Assembly: GCA_964036155.1 (NCBI GenBank)
Contig: OZ038423.1
Coordinates: 62,573,249 to 62,637,248, forward strand
DNA length: 64,000 bases
From: Diploscapter coronatus
Taxonomy: Eukaryota; Nematoda; Chromadorea; Rhabditida; Rhabditidae
Reading direction: 5' to 3'
This document shows, in pieces, positions 45,801 through 59,700 of the stretch; position 1 is the first letter of the stretch; each line of letters begins with the position of its first letter. A program made the position numbers and the translations under genes. The notes beneath the pieces were generated by a model. The model was not told where the DNA came from. It did not search any database and worked only from the letters and a program-made list of their open reading frames with translations.

Positions 45801-48800
45801 TATAGTGGAAGACATTTTCAGACAAAGCTTTTTCCCAAGGAAAAATTGTCTGAAAGCATGAATTTATATACTCAAAATTGTCGGTTTGGAAGGAAAGGAG
45901 AGGAAATGGGAGGGAAGAAGGTGCATGGCGAGTACGAATGAACTAAACCAAGTGCGCAAGTTCTTGGGAGTGATTTTCGAAGCCGAAATAGATTCGTACA
46001 ATTGTGCTTTTTACGAAAGAATTCTAGAAGAACTGACCTATGATCGGAAAATTAACTTGCATTTGGTCTTAGAAATTGAAAGTATAAATATGAATGTTGA
46101 TGTGATTATCACTATATCCTTCTACTATGTTCTTCTTCTATTTACACAACCTTGCAAGTCTCATTCTTCGAAAATAGTGAGAAAACGGGATATAACAGTT
46201 CTCTCTTCCTCTGCGAACAATTATGGTAAATGCAGGACGTTCCCAAAGGATAAGGCTTGTAAGACCGTGTATATCGGCTTCATTTATTGATACGATTCCC
46301 TAACCTGTTGCATTTGCTCTCCAGGTTTCTCAGGAGGCAGCACTTGCGAGTTGTACCCGCTGTTGATGGAGATTCCATCGACGAGCAGCTGCCGCGTCTT
46401 CGGCTCCATCGAATCGAATGACGGCGGAAGACCTTTGTAGAATTGCTCTGCAAAGATACGATATTTCCAGAAATATATATTTTTTTAAATTTGTAGACAA
46501 TTTAATTTTAGGTAGTTGAGACCTCATAACTTGAAGAAATAGTATGTAGGACTAGAGAGAGTAGAGGACATTTTCTCACTTTTCATACTATCTCTTCAAG
46601 TCGCAAGGTTCCTGGATGTGCGAATTACCCAATTTTGAATTGATAGTTTTCCAATTTGTAAAATGCAATACGTTTTCCACTGGCAGTAAGATTTTTGATT
46701 GAATGTAAAGCTCACTGTTAATGTACTGCTGGACGCAGGTCATTCTGTTTGTGGTCAAAGTTCCAGTTTTGTCGGAGCAAATCGAAGTTGCATTTCCCAT
46801 GGTCTCGCAGGCATCCAAGTGACGCACCAGGTTGTTATCTTTCATCATCTGAAATGCATATTTCATGGAAACGAAGGAATTTTCCAAAAATCAACCTTCT
46901 TGACAGAGTAGGTCAATGCGAGAGTGATGGCGAGAGGCAGACCCTCGGGCACAGCGATCACAAGCACTGTCACTCCGATGATAATGTAATCCACGAAATT
47001 CGAAATATGCTCGGCCTGAAATTCATAAACTTACTATGATCTCTTAAAACTCTCAAATTGTTTCAAAATATGGATTGTTATCAGAGGGAAAATAAGTGAG
47101 ATTTGGGATCATCTACAAGTATTATGTTGTTCGTTTGAAACATTTCTAGTCTTAGAGAAAAAAAAACAATTAAACGTTCTATTTTTCTATCTTCGGAATA
47201 AAAAACAATCTTCATTCTCATTTCTTTTTCAAAATTCGACGATAGACTTACACTGAATTTCTCGCCATGTAGGAGATAGTGAGTGATGCAGTGTCGGACG
47301 ATGAGAATGAGGACTGTGAGAGCGGCCACGATAGAGCCGATGTACCCGATCTGGATGGCCAGATTCGACAGTTTCGCCTGCAGCACTGACTTGGTGATTT
47401 TGCCTGAAAATCCAAGAATTTATAAATTGGACGATGAAATCACGAATTCAAAAGCCGAATTGCAGAGTTAAACTTCTGCCAGTTTTTTTGACAAAGAAAC
47501 GTTTCATAATACTAAATTTTCGAACTAAACTGTACCTAAGACAGTATTTTATGGTGTACTAGTAAATCAAAAGTCGTAGATATCGATTTTTATCAATGGT
47601 TTTTAAATAAAAAAAACTCCTACCAGCATTCTCTTCTTCGACAACGGCAGCAGCGGCTTGCTCTGCTTTCTTCTCTCCATTCGTCAATCCATTTGCACTG
47701 ATCATTCCAGCCGGATGTCCATTTGCAGCAGCGCCTTGTTGACCTGTCTCCTTCTTCTTGCTCTCGTCCTTTTCCTCCCTCGCAGCCCCGAGCAGAGACA
47801 TGATTATACCCGTTTGACTGTTTAGACCCACTGCCGTGATTATGAATCTGGCAAAAAATTCAAATAGAATTTGAATGAACGTATCAGTGATTTTACAAAT
47901 TCATAAACACACATGTTTTAGTAATGTTGGATGAAATTTGGCAGAATCACGAGATAAGAAAAAAAATCCTTACCTTCCACTTCCCTCCATGGCATGGGTG
48001 CCAGACAAAAGGACAGAGTCCGAATCGACACTTTTCCTGATGAGGTCGGACTCGCCCGTCAGGGATGATTCATCGATCTTCAGGTCGTTCGACTGGATCA
48101 CGATGCCATCGGCAGGGAGCAAGTCACCTAAGATTGGGTATGGTTTTTTAAAATCATTTTCCTCAAACAATTCCCAAATTCTTCTTTTTAAGAGATTTTC
48201 CCCTAGATTTTACTGACAAGACTTATTTGAAATATCAACCATTCTTTATGCTTTCGACGTATAGCAAGCACTCGATCGAATTACTTCGAGTGCAGGTGCT
48301 CGATTGTTGTTATGCAGAAGCTAATAAACTGAGCAGGGAATTACAGGTGAAAGAAACAGACTCATGAAAGTTGTTGCAGAAATATGTTTGATATATTTTG
48401 AGTACCGATAATATCATGAGTTTTCATTTCATAGGACGGTGAAATATCTACTTATTCAAAATGTCAAATATGAAAAATAACTTGAAAAAATGCAAGGCGA
48501 AAATCTATCTATCTTTCTCTATAAAAATTTCGAAGAATAAGAAAAAATCATCGATAAAAAATTACCGTATTTTACTCGCCCAACATCCCCAACAACGATG
48601 TCATTAACGACGATATCGATCGCCTGTCCGCCTCGAATCACCGTGAATTTGTGCTCACGCTCGATTTTCGATTGCAGGCCTGAAAACAAGTGAAATAAAA
48701 AGCTCAGCAGAAGAGCTTCACGTTATTGCGCATATAGAAATAACTCAACTTTAAGTTACTCATTTACAAGCTACACGTTAACTCTGATGAAGGAGTTTTT

Positions 48801-51800
48801 GCAAGAATTTAGTCAAGTTAAAAATGAGTCAGTTCTAGTGATTCTACATAATTTCGAACAAATGCAAGGTAAAAATTTTTACATTTTTTATTTTTCAACT
48901 TTTTGAGAAAATATTCTAAACTTGTATACCTCGGAATTGCCGCTCTTTTGAGTAATCGTTAAGTGCTGTGATGAGGACGACGACGATGACGGCAACGAGA
49001 ATCGCAGCGCCCTCGATCCAGCCTGCTTCCTTCTCTGACGCATCATGGTGCGCTGAATTATAATTTTATATTCTTCTGCTCCATTCTCATTTATTTCTGC
49101 AACTTACTTTCCGAACTTTCAGGAGGCGAATAGAATGACAGAGCTAATGAAACGACCGCTGCTATCAGAAGAATTATTAATGTGATATCCTAAATAAATT
49201 ATTACTGAAGGTATGAATAGGGCCCACAACACACGTTTTCGAAGTATTCGAGTAAAAAACAATATTTAAATCTGGGTGTAACTTAGATGGCTGGACTATT
49301 GAAAAATTCCTTGACCCACTTTACCCACAAAATTAGGTGAAAACAGTTTAACACTGTAAACACACATTTTGCCTTTTTAAATTTGCATACATAGTGTTTG
49401 CGGACTCTAGGTATGAATTCAAAATTTATCAGAAAAATGATAAACTAGCTTCATACAAAATGGGTTTCAGTTTTAGATTTGAAATTCAAAATTTTGTAAA
49501 AATCGAAGCTAAATTTTAGTTGTGTCTCAATCCATAAATGTTACACTGAAATAAAAAATGCATTTTCAAGAGAATGATCAAATTCATCCACAGAAAAATA
49601 ATGTTTTACCTGTAGTGTTTCCCAGCAAAGCCGAAAGAATGATTTGGAAGGAGCGGGAGGGATTTCGTTCTTGCCGAAAGCAGTCTGCCTTCTCTTGACC
49701 TCGTGCTCGTCATTCGGCAATCCGTTAACTGGATCCGTCTTCAGCTTCGCACACAGTCCTTCCACTCCTCCATATGCTGATTCTATCTGGAAATTAAATC
49801 ATAAATTATTCTTTTTCAAACTCTTTCTACAATTTTCCTTCTGAAAATCTAATCTTCATTCATAATTTTCTTCATCTTCAAGCATAATGTATGTAGATCG
49901 AAGAATTGCAAGTTTTCTTCTTGTTGTTTTAATTTTCGAGTTTTACTTTGTCGCAATAGAACAATAACTGCATTTCTATGAAACTTCATTAGTTTCCCTT
50001 ATTTTGCCCGTTTGCATTTATGCATCAGCTGCTCGACGTCTATGCCTGTCTGCGGGCGAATTCATTCTATTTGGTACGTTTTTCCGCGCCTTGAGAAAAT
50101 AAATTTGTAGCAGCAAACGAGCGCATATTTGCTCTACTGAGAAATGGCGAGCAGAAGTTACAATTGTTGTACATATTTAAATGCATTGCAGTCTGCCATA
50201 TTCAGATAGATTACTGTATTTGAGATGTCACGTGTTATTTTGATTCGTTTTCGATTTGCTTGAACTCTTGCTAGGCAGAACTCAATCAATTTTTGGTCGT
50301 TTTTATGTGCGACCAAGTGCAATAAAATGGAAAATGAAAGATTAAAGAAGTGCTCGATTTACTTTGGTAATAAATTGCCATTCGGCAGGGCGCAGTTGCT
50401 CATGGTTGCACGTGTTCTGATGAAACAATTAAATTTTTCAGATATTCTATGTATATATTTTATGTGTCTCACTAGGGATTTCCAGAATATGTCTTTTCGA
50501 AGAATTTTTGGAACGGATAAAATTGAGATTGACATTTTAGTTATGAAAACTTGAAATTGAAGGAAGCTCGGGAATAAAAGAGACGAATTTACCAGAAAAA
50601 AATCAATCTATTCCGACCAATCACAAGATCTTTCGTCAAATAAGCTTGATCTTCATTTTCCTGTTCATTTTTGCAGTTTTGAAGGTTAGTCTAAAGAATG
50701 TACAGATGCGGTTCAACTGGGTGGTTTCTAAAGCAGCCTCCCCTGCCCGCACGAAGCTGCCTTTGTGGCTTTCATTTTCACAGGGCAAATTAGATTGAGT
50801 CGCCAACAGACACGCTGAACAAATGCAGGCAGGGATAAAAATGAGTAGCAAAAGAGGGGAGTAAATCGGAGTCGGGAAAAGTGAAAAGAAAAATGAGTGA
50901 TTACGTCACAAAGTGCCATTTGCAGGAAATGAGCTGCCTGTTGCTGCTGCTGCTAGATTGGGTCTTCCCATTCCAGTTATACTCTGGACTCAGGGGAATC
51001 ATCCCATAAACGGCAATTCCAGAATTGCAGCAGGAAGAGTTCGCTCAAGCAACTCACTCTCCTTCATCCGTTTAGAACAACGAAACAAACATAATGGCTG
51101 CATATTAACTACCGTACTGCTTGCCCATAAAAACGATCTCAAACGAAGTTATTTCGATAAGTTGTAGCCGAGGAATTGTGTGGAATTATGAAGTCTGCAA
51201 AAATGCATATGGAATTTTCCCGGGAAAGGAGATTAGCGATAAAAATCTCCGAAGAAAGTCTTATGTCTAATGTAGATAAATGGAAATCAATATCTTGTGC
51301 GGGCAAGACTACGGGCTTTCAAAGAGATTCTAGAGTTTCCCCAAATTGCTTGAAATATCACTTTCCCGTCAAGGAAGTATGAGTTATGAGCAGAGGAGGA
51401 GCAGGCTAAAAATGTGTTGGTCTCAAAATGCATTCCATTTCATTCCTTGTGTGATAGTCGAGCGAGATCAAAAACAACCCAGGGCAGGCAAAAATCCTCT
51501 TTCATACATAACTAAAGCTGAGGATGAAGATCGAGCAGGAAGATTCAAAAACAACTCGAAAATAGTCGAAAAAAGCTCCAGTGCTTTGAAGTCTACTTAG
51601 TAGTGGCGAAGTTCTTTAAAAATTTAACTCGATCAGATCATACTAGTGAAAGACTGGATGGAAATTTTTTCAGAAAGAAGTAAGCGCCAAGCACAATATA
51701 TATATTTATTTTTAAAGAGAATTTGTAAATTAGCTGACCTTTTCGAGTGCCTCTGACCCGCGCAGCTCCATGAGGGAGCGCATCTCCTCAAGACTGACCC

Positions 51801-51825
51801 CGTATTCATCATTGTCTCCAGGCAT
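40148..51825 (-). CDS. Plasma-membrane calcium-transporting ATPase (PMCA, P2B type)
   Basis: Twenty-six minus-strand exons sum to 1149 codons; exon starts run 51825, 49786, 49189, 49052, 48679, 48127, 47847, 47403, 47015, 46848, 46447, 45567, 45292, 45031, 44738, 44585, 44383, 44107, 43954, 43830, 43419, 43281, 42606, 42093, 41321, 40288. Hallmarks: actuator LTGES, TM4 PEGLP, phosphorylation site DKTGT (Asp about residue 437), [26 protein letters not shown]6 [14 protein letters not shown] and ten membrane segments. It pumps cytosolic Ca2+ out, with one Ca2+ per ATP in this class. After TM10 the calmodulin-binding region [23 protein letters not shown] is split by an intron exactly where mammalian splice site C lies. 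The exon at 47847-47624 adds an Ala/Lys-rich insert between A-domain and TM3, where mammalian site A variation occurs. The intron at 43327-43282 is GC-AG and 46 nt. Confidence 0.97.
42827..42989. repeat. A25 tract and hairpin in a calcium-pump intron
   Basis: An uninterrupted run of about 25 A (42827-42851) lies in the 568-nt intron between pump exons 22 and 23. About 85 nt later, 42936-42989 forms a three-part hairpin: ACGGCTT with AAGCCGT, ACAAA with TTTGT, and the 14-nt palindrome CGGCTGTACAGCCG at its centre. It could be a small retroposed or foldback element read on the minus strand; no family was recognised. Confidence 0.6.
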
Positions 51826-52509
51826 CGCGCATTAACCCACTGAAACAAGCGACATCATTAATGAACTATCGATCGAATTCGAAGAGGGAACGAATCGGAA
51901 CGATACGAAGCTCGCGAAAACGTGTGCGGAGGTAGAGACAGGCAGCGAATCGAAGGGAATGTGAAAGGAGAAAAGCAGAATGATTCACAATTAGGCTATT
52001 GACAAGGTAAATGACAGAGGAATGAACAAAAACACAAACAGACAATCATATGGTAGAGAGGGGAGGGAAGGAACATTGGGACGAATTTAGAAGAATTGAT
52101 AATTTGACAATCGAATTGACGAACAAACAGCAGTTCCATCACATGTTCGTCACAAAACCAACTTTATCATTTTGTTTGATAAAGAGTTCTTGTTTTTGTG
52201 GGTCGAAGAAATTTATAAAGATTCGAGAAATTTGAAAATTGTTGCACGGGTGAAGAAAAGGTTCGATAAAGAGCCGAGGAAAAAGAAGTGGAAGTGGGCG
52301 GGGTGAAGGAGTTGAAGACTGAGAGAATTTGAAAGGATCGACGACTATTCTGAAACATTCCCCTGGACATGGGTTTTGAAATGTGAAAGTGAATTTGAGA
52401 TTAGTTTAGAAAAAAGCTGATTTTCAAGATAATTTTCAGAAATGCATGAGAACTTTTCAAAGGCTACAATGACGAGGGGACGTTTTCTCATGTATTTTCA
52501 AGAATCAAT

Positions 52510-52640
52510 TTTAACCGACGCGAATACGCGATTTTCGAACGGATAAACGTTAAGCGATTTTAGAGGCGCGGTAAGAAAAACGCGTCTAGCGTTATTTTTC
52601 ACACGCCGCGGCTCCCACTAACATTGTCTCGTTGCTAGCG
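52510..52640. promoter_or_regulatory. CpG-dense patch, possible pump promoter
   Basis: This is a local cluster of CG dinucleotides (CGACGCG, TACGCG, GGCGCGG, ACGCGTC, ACGCCGCGG) in otherwise CpG-poor, AT-rich DNA, about 0.7-0.8 kb upstream of the pump ATG. It is a candidate promoter or 5' UTR exon; the assignment is inferred from composition and position only. Confidence 0.35.
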
Positions 52641-55600
52641 AAAAATTCCACGAAATCGGTCCATTTTATGATTCGCGGGTTTCAACGATTTCTTTACTTC
52701 CTACATTATGTTATTGGCAACTCAAAGCAGCAAATTTATGATAAAATTAAATTATAATATTCTTTAATTTCATCTGAAGAACCTTAACAGATCGTAAAAA
52801 AAAAACAATTTTGTTATCAACATTTTCGTATTGACTATTCAAAAAACACCTGATTTCTAAAATTAACATAAAAAATAAGATGCACAGATGGCATGTGAAG
52901 TCGGATCTTTGAGAAGAACAACTTTTGCGACTGTAGATTTTTCAATTGTCTATAGACACGAGCATAATTTACACGGCTGAATATTCACACGAAAATCCCC
53001 CACAAACAGAAAATTCAAAACTATCGAAATACAGAGACAAAATGACGAAAGTTAGTTGATTTTCTTGGATGCAATGGAAATTATCGGATGAAAAAATATA
53101 ATGAGTAAGGTCCAGTGTTCAGTGGCGCATATAATCCATCAACAAGAATGCATTTTAAATTGAATGATAGAAAATTTCATAAATAAGCGGATGAATAATT
53201 CTAGATAGAATGGTTTGTTAGAAAAATCGTAGGCTGTTTTGAGAAATCGTTGATGAATCAGAATGAATTCTGATTGCGAATGTACAGGTGTAAACTATTG
53301 CGCAGAATGAAAACAGTTTGTATTTTGAAATGTTACAGAGGACACTGCATCAGTCATTCCAGCCACTACTTCTCACCGACTGTTTGACACAGTTCCATCC
53401 GTTATTTACCGCTATCAAAATGCGAACGAGTGTTCGAGGCAGAAAATACGAATGGTGTAGTTGATCGATTGCCTTGGCCCATAGTCATGGCCTAGCAAAA
53501 TGATGCGATCATTTCCATTCCATTTCAGCATCGAAATTCTGATTCTGCCCGCGGAGTAATGCAATCAAGCAATCACAAACAGCAAATTGCATTACCGCTT
53601 GAATTTTTATTTTATTTCATTACATTCTTCTCAGTACAATCGTATAGAGGAATGGGGGAATGAAAATGAGATTGAGAGTGAGAATGATTATGGAATGACG
53701 AAGGCTGGAGAGGTAGAGACCTCAGGACAGCGCATTAGAGTTAGAAGGTTAGGTTAGTGAAACTGAACAGTCTTCGATGCATTGCGCCGTCGCAATTCCG
53801 AAACTCAAATTAGCGGAAACCGAGCCGAAACAGGGAGAAGAAGAGAATGATAAGGTCTATGATAAAGGAGAAGGGCAGTAATCAAATCAATCGGCATTCT
53901 GTAATGTGGTTGATAGGCTGAAGGTTAGAAACTGAAGACGAAACACAGCACATGATGAAGAGGAGCAGGGAACGAATTGGCAATGAACCGTCTGAGTGAA
54001 TGATAGGAAATATTAGGCTGACGGACGTCGATGTCAATCGAAACAGCCAAATAGTACAGAAGTGTCTCATTTATTTCGTGCTAAATGAATGAATGATATA
54101 TTTCTGAAGATATACGATTTCATTTCCGTTTCCGTTTCCTAAATTCCAGAAGATTTCGGATTAACTATTCTGTAAAATAGTGTATGAGATGATAAGATCC
54201 AAAAACATCGTCACAAATCAATTGGTCCAGACAGGTTCACCTGCACTTGAATTCCGGAAGTCCGTAAGAAAGTGGAAATGGAATTGCACGTAGATGAGGG
54301 AGAGAACGCTCATTCGAAAAACAGACTGAGATGATGAAAGCCGAGCGGCAGAGCAGGATATTCTGTCAACAGCTATGGACAAATTGGCCGGCAATTCAGA
54401 AGCTGAGGCCAAAAGTTGGCTTTCCACAAAACATAAAAAAGCGGGGCTGGGAAAAGAGAAGAGAATGGTGAATTGTCTGCCATCACATCTCATAAATGGA
54501 ATGCCGCTCAAAGGCGGAGGTTTTAAGAAACAAGGAAATAGAAGCTTGGAGGTTCTGTGTGGGAGATTCTGGACCAGGGAATCCGTCTGCCTCGATCTCT
54601 CGTTCATCTCGTCTCTACCTCTGTCCCTTGCTCCGGCCCCCTGTCTCTATCACATTTATAGAGTCCTGTCACGCAAACGCCGAACGCCGATACAGACAAA
54701 AAATGCGTCGAGCAAAACGCGAAGCAAACTGACAAGTGGCAGCAAGAAGGCACACATGAATTATTCCACACATTATTCATAATTTAGAAAAACACGCCAT
54801 CCGAAAAGCGGCAAAGAGGGATGCAGGCTGAAGCCGATTGAATTCGAATAGCCAAAATAATACTGATAAAGAGAGGGAAGCAATGAACCACTAGGATAGG
54901 ATTAGACTTTGGGAGAATTCCGAGACCAACGAGATAAATGTTGAGGATCAAAATGCAAATGATATTAGATTATTAATGAGAAAAGCTTGATGGAATTAAG
55001 AAGAGCAGGCAATTATGAATTGTCTTGCAAAAGATTGGATCAAATCTCAATAAATCGCTGGATGTTATGATAATCAGAGCATGAGAAGGGCTAACTAAAC
55101 GCAAGAATTTAACTATGAATGTAGCGATAAACTCCACAAAATTATTGTTAGCAGTCTCAAGTGGATAAAAACGAAATTGTAAATTATGCTGAATATGAAT
55201 GCGCAATAGAAGTGAAGAAAGAAGGACGGAAGAGGATGAGTCGATGATGAAAACAATGCGGCCTGGGAGTGATATTTTGGGAAGATAGGTTTGTTCAATG
55301 CCAAATGCAAACTGTTGATATTTTTCATCGAAAGGAACTTGTCGATGAAAAACGTTGGATCAAAATTCTAAGATATTCTATGAGTCACTAACAATTCAAA
55401 AGTAATTGGATAATGCTAATGACAAGTGCAGACTATGCACCGAGCTAAAAAGCCACCATTTTAGCTAATTAGTAGGTCGAAATGGAAGGAAGAAAACAAC
55501 TGACAACTCAAATGGAAGGGAAGATGAAAAAGGGATAAGAAGATGATGAAATGTGAAGAGAGGAAGAAATAGTGATAGACTGATAAGAGACAGACGCACA

Positions 55601-58600
55601 TAGACAAGCTCAGTTGTCATAGAGACTGCACCAGAAACGACATTTCAGGAGGGCGCAGAGAAGCAGAACATACCAAAATATAAACGGAAGAAAGAGGAAA
55701 GAGTGGGGATCAGAGAAGGGAAAAAGACTGCATTCAACAGGTGCATGCTCGGATATTTTATCATGTGAGAAAATAAAGCCATTAGCCGATAAGAGCGAAA
55801 ATGAGATTGAGCAACGACAATTCTTATCCCAAAATGGCCGGAATATCGATAAATTTCATGAGTTTAAGCTTTCATGATCAATTTGGTCAAAAAATTAAGA
55901 TGATTCGAGATTTTCTGTAGATAAATGCAAGACTAACAAATGGTGATGAAAAAACAAAGATTTCGTAAGGAAATGGTATGTGAGAATAGTAATTTGCAAA
56001 AATTACTAAAAAATAAGCACGAGTAACAGTTTGAAATTGATGATGAATAAATAAACTTAATAATTATATGAATTTGCAATGAGAACTTAGATTTTTACAA
56101 GTTACCTACTTGAGTTAAGAGGGTCAAATTTACTGAAAAAAAAGAATCAGGTGAAGAAATAAACGGGTCGGTGATCTGTTCGCTTGCTCTGCACGAAAAT
56201 GGAGGTAATTATGGAGGGACACAGGAAATGGAAAGGAGATTTGGAGATAATCGATTGATTAACTGATTGATTGATACTTGACATGAATAAATAAAATACT
56301 TGGCTAATTGACTTTTAAAGGTAGCGTAGCAGGCAAAATAGCAAAAAGGAGACGTGCAATCAATTCCTTACTAATTCACCTTTCTCTCTCCGTCTTTCAT
56401 TCATTCTTTTATTTTTATTTCCTATTTCTCTTTCTCTATTTCCATCTTTTCTTTGTTTTTCGTCAATATTTCCATTCTATCATCACGTAGGTACACGCGT
56501 TAACTGAATTGCGATTGCGGTAATACCTGTTTTGGGTCGAGAATTCACAGAGAGAAAGAAGAGAACTAGATAGAGAGTAGATATGAAGAGATAGAGGGCA
56601 AGAGATTGGAAGAGGGAGATTGATGGTAAAAATAAAATGGAGTCGAAGTAAGAGGACATTTTGGGAGAGAACGTCAGTAATCACGGGAGAGAAAGAGATA
56701 AAGGAATCGGAGATGCGAGATTCTAGGCCAGCAACAGGCTAATGCACTGATAAACGAAATGCAAGTAACCATGCAGTTATTTTAATCTACGGCATCTAAA
56801 ACACCAATTGCAGCTGCTTTTTTCGTCCTCTAATAGCAGTCTGACATCAGTTTATGCTTCAGTCTTGATTGGCCATTTCTTGATTTCTCGCCGTGATTTA
56901 TCTCCTTGCCTTTCTACCTTTTCTGCACCCATTTACCCTTCAGAGTTGTACTCCTTTTTGCATGTGAAAATGCGCATTTTCGCAGTCCAAATTGAATGCA
57001 GAGCTAATGGTGCAAACTTAACATTGAAATGATGAAATAAAAAAGCAGGCATAATTGACGAAGAAAATGTAAAATTTTAACAAATGAATACTGAAAGATA
57101 AAGTGAATCTAAACTTAGAGAGTGCAAATGCTCAAATTTGAATATTACAAATTCGCGTTTCTTCGTAGAGGAATTTTTTAATCGGCTTCCTGCGAAAGCT
57201 TGAAATTTCGGTGGAATTTGATGTTTATGAAAGTTATATGAAATTTTAAGCTCTACAAAAGTTCCCATCAGACCGGCCATGAAAAGTCACCGAAAACAGC
57301 TGTCGAGACTCATAACATCCTAAAATTATTGCAATAATAGAATGATAGCATTTGTGAAACGTAGAATAGAAAGATATAACATCTTGAATTATACTGTTAG
57401 GCATTTCAATGCAGTTAACAAGTGAAATAGAACACTTCAATTGAATGCATTGCTCCCGAATCATATTTTAGCAAAGTTTATGGAGGAAAAGTCAGGAAAT
57501 GCTGGGAACGAATGTGAATTCTCAAGCTGCATTAAGCTCGGAACAGAACAGGACAAACTTGTCGGAAAAAATGAAGCTCAACGCATTCCTCTCGCCTTCT
57601 TATTTCATTTTGATTCTGCCATTTTGCTAGAGGCTCTTTTCGCCTTTCGTCTTTTCTCATGTCCCGTATTCCTGCCTGCCCTGTGCGCTTTCCTTTGCAT
57701 TCGGCTGCAAGCATTTCTCAACTCAAACCAATGCAAGGAAGGCAGAAGGCAAAAAGTAGAAGAAGATGAAGGAAAGGAGCCGAAAAGCTGTTGGGCTGGC
57801 GGGAATACAAATGGAAATGGAAATGGAAATGAAGATGAAATGGAATGGGAAATTAGAAGGGGCACAATCGATAAAAGGGCAGCGAAATTCTGCAGATTGG
57901 AAGAAGATATCGGTGATAAGTCAGAAGACATGACAAGGATCGCTTCTGGCTGATTGAAAGTATCATCAAATTGAGATTGAAAAAAAACGAAAATGTAGGT
58001 CGATGTCGAAAGACAATCAAAACACTTCGAAGACATAGAAAAAACTTTGATTTAAAATATAATTTTGTAGTCGCTTTCGTATTTGGACTTTAGAAGATTA
58101 GACTCAAGCTTTGAGTCCGCAAGCTCTGCCCACTTTGTGAAGCAAAATTAGTCATATTTTTTGTCCTTCGTTAATTATCGTGTAATTAAGCAGCTTCGCA
58201 AAAAAATTTCTTCGACAAATATCCAAATATTCTTATATGCGAACGATTTGCACCGTTAAAATGCTGTAAAATAAGTCTAGAATTGTTCTGGAACCGTTCG
58301 AAAATTAGTCGTCAACGAAATTTTGAGAAAAATGAATTCTTGAAACTCCAAGAAGATTCCACTCGAAAGCATCAAGTATATTGTTGTAGATCTGAGTGTG
58401 CTACATATTTTAGAACCACAAAGTGTCAAAATGATTGACGATAACCTGTTTGAATATCACTATTTTCAAAAGTACGCAATGCATACCTATCGATATAGGC
58501 ATCGGCTTGGAAAAGAAAAACTGCTCATTGCTTCCCAAAATAGACCCGATTCTCAATGGCGTAAGTTTTAAAACGCTATCTTCAATTTCACAAAATCACT

Positions 58601-59680
58601 TGCGGGCCCTACACTCAAGCTATGGCAATCGATCTATTACAATTACCTGTTGAATATTCTACGAAAGATTGCAAAATCTCCAGGAGATAATTGTTTTTGG
58701 TTAGATGTATGACACCATTTGGGAGTCTGGAAATGCGAGAAAATGGGACGAAAAAAGAAGACGGCGGTTGAGCAGAAGCTGCCGGAAGTTCGCACCGGAA
58801 GTTAGCACTTGGCGCCTGAGAAGGAAGGTGGAAAATGGAACAGAATGGGGCAGGATTACAGGTGGATGAATAGTGAGAATGGAAGTAGACACGGAAAAGA
58901 AGGGATATGACAAATCTCCTATTTGATACGAGAAGGGCGAAACAAAGAGCATCGATACAGATTGACAAACGATCAAATTCCGACAGCCAAAATAGCAACC
59001 AACTAATATCTGCTGTGAGCCACTGCAGATCATTATTTCATCCAGACCGATTTCAATCAAAATGGTAGGATGAATAAAGAATAAACCCAAACTTCCAAAA
59101 AGTCCTATGAAAATTATAAATTTGAAGGCCAAAATTTATGCTAAAATCGCGTGGGCATTCACATAATTTTCGTCCCAATATAAGGCGATTTCAAAGACAA
59201 AAACCTATTATTATTGCATTTTTTGCGAGTAAAGACTCGAAAATGACGGCTGTCAAATACAAAGAATGCGTGGGAAACAACACCAAAAAACGGCAGTCGA
59301 GACCAAGTAGAAAACCAAGAGGATAAACAGATTCTTCGAGCTGTTATACCTCAGGTTATAACGAGCAATAAAGAATAGAAAATTGACTGAAATGATTTGT
59401 GATTCTTTAGAATTTCCTACAATTCTTGTCCTGTCTATCCGAACTAAAATTGTACTCATTTGAACGAAGATTATGAGAAAATTCGGCCTACTTAACGGAG
59501 TAATAAATCTTGTGAAATGTAATCAGACAAATTTACAATCGAAATGAGCGAATTTGTGGAAAAAATGCGATTTTATGAAAAGTGCTTGGCATAAATGGAA
59601 GAATGACAGTAATCCTCACTTTCCATCCCAATTTATGATGATGTAATGATGGCAGAGGTCGGTTTTATAGTGCAAAATTC

Positions 59681-59700
59681 CATTGCGCACATGCGCAATG
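59681..59700. repeat. Perfect 20-bp palindrome
   Basis: CATTGCGCACATGCGCAATG pairs as 9 bp around a CA centre. Its TGCGCA half-sites are reminiscent of an NRF1-type element with altered spacing. It may be a protein-binding site. Confidence 0.6.

Noticed and set aside
54375..54782. 135-aa plus-strand ORF
   Set aside because: No domain, no splice sites, composition like random sequence; overlapping ORFs exist in other frames.
57441..57953. 170-aa plus-strand ORF
   Set aside because: Longest ORF in the gap, but includes an ATGGAA repeat and a low-complexity helix. The opposite strand is open over the same span (143 aa), and there is no family resemblance.
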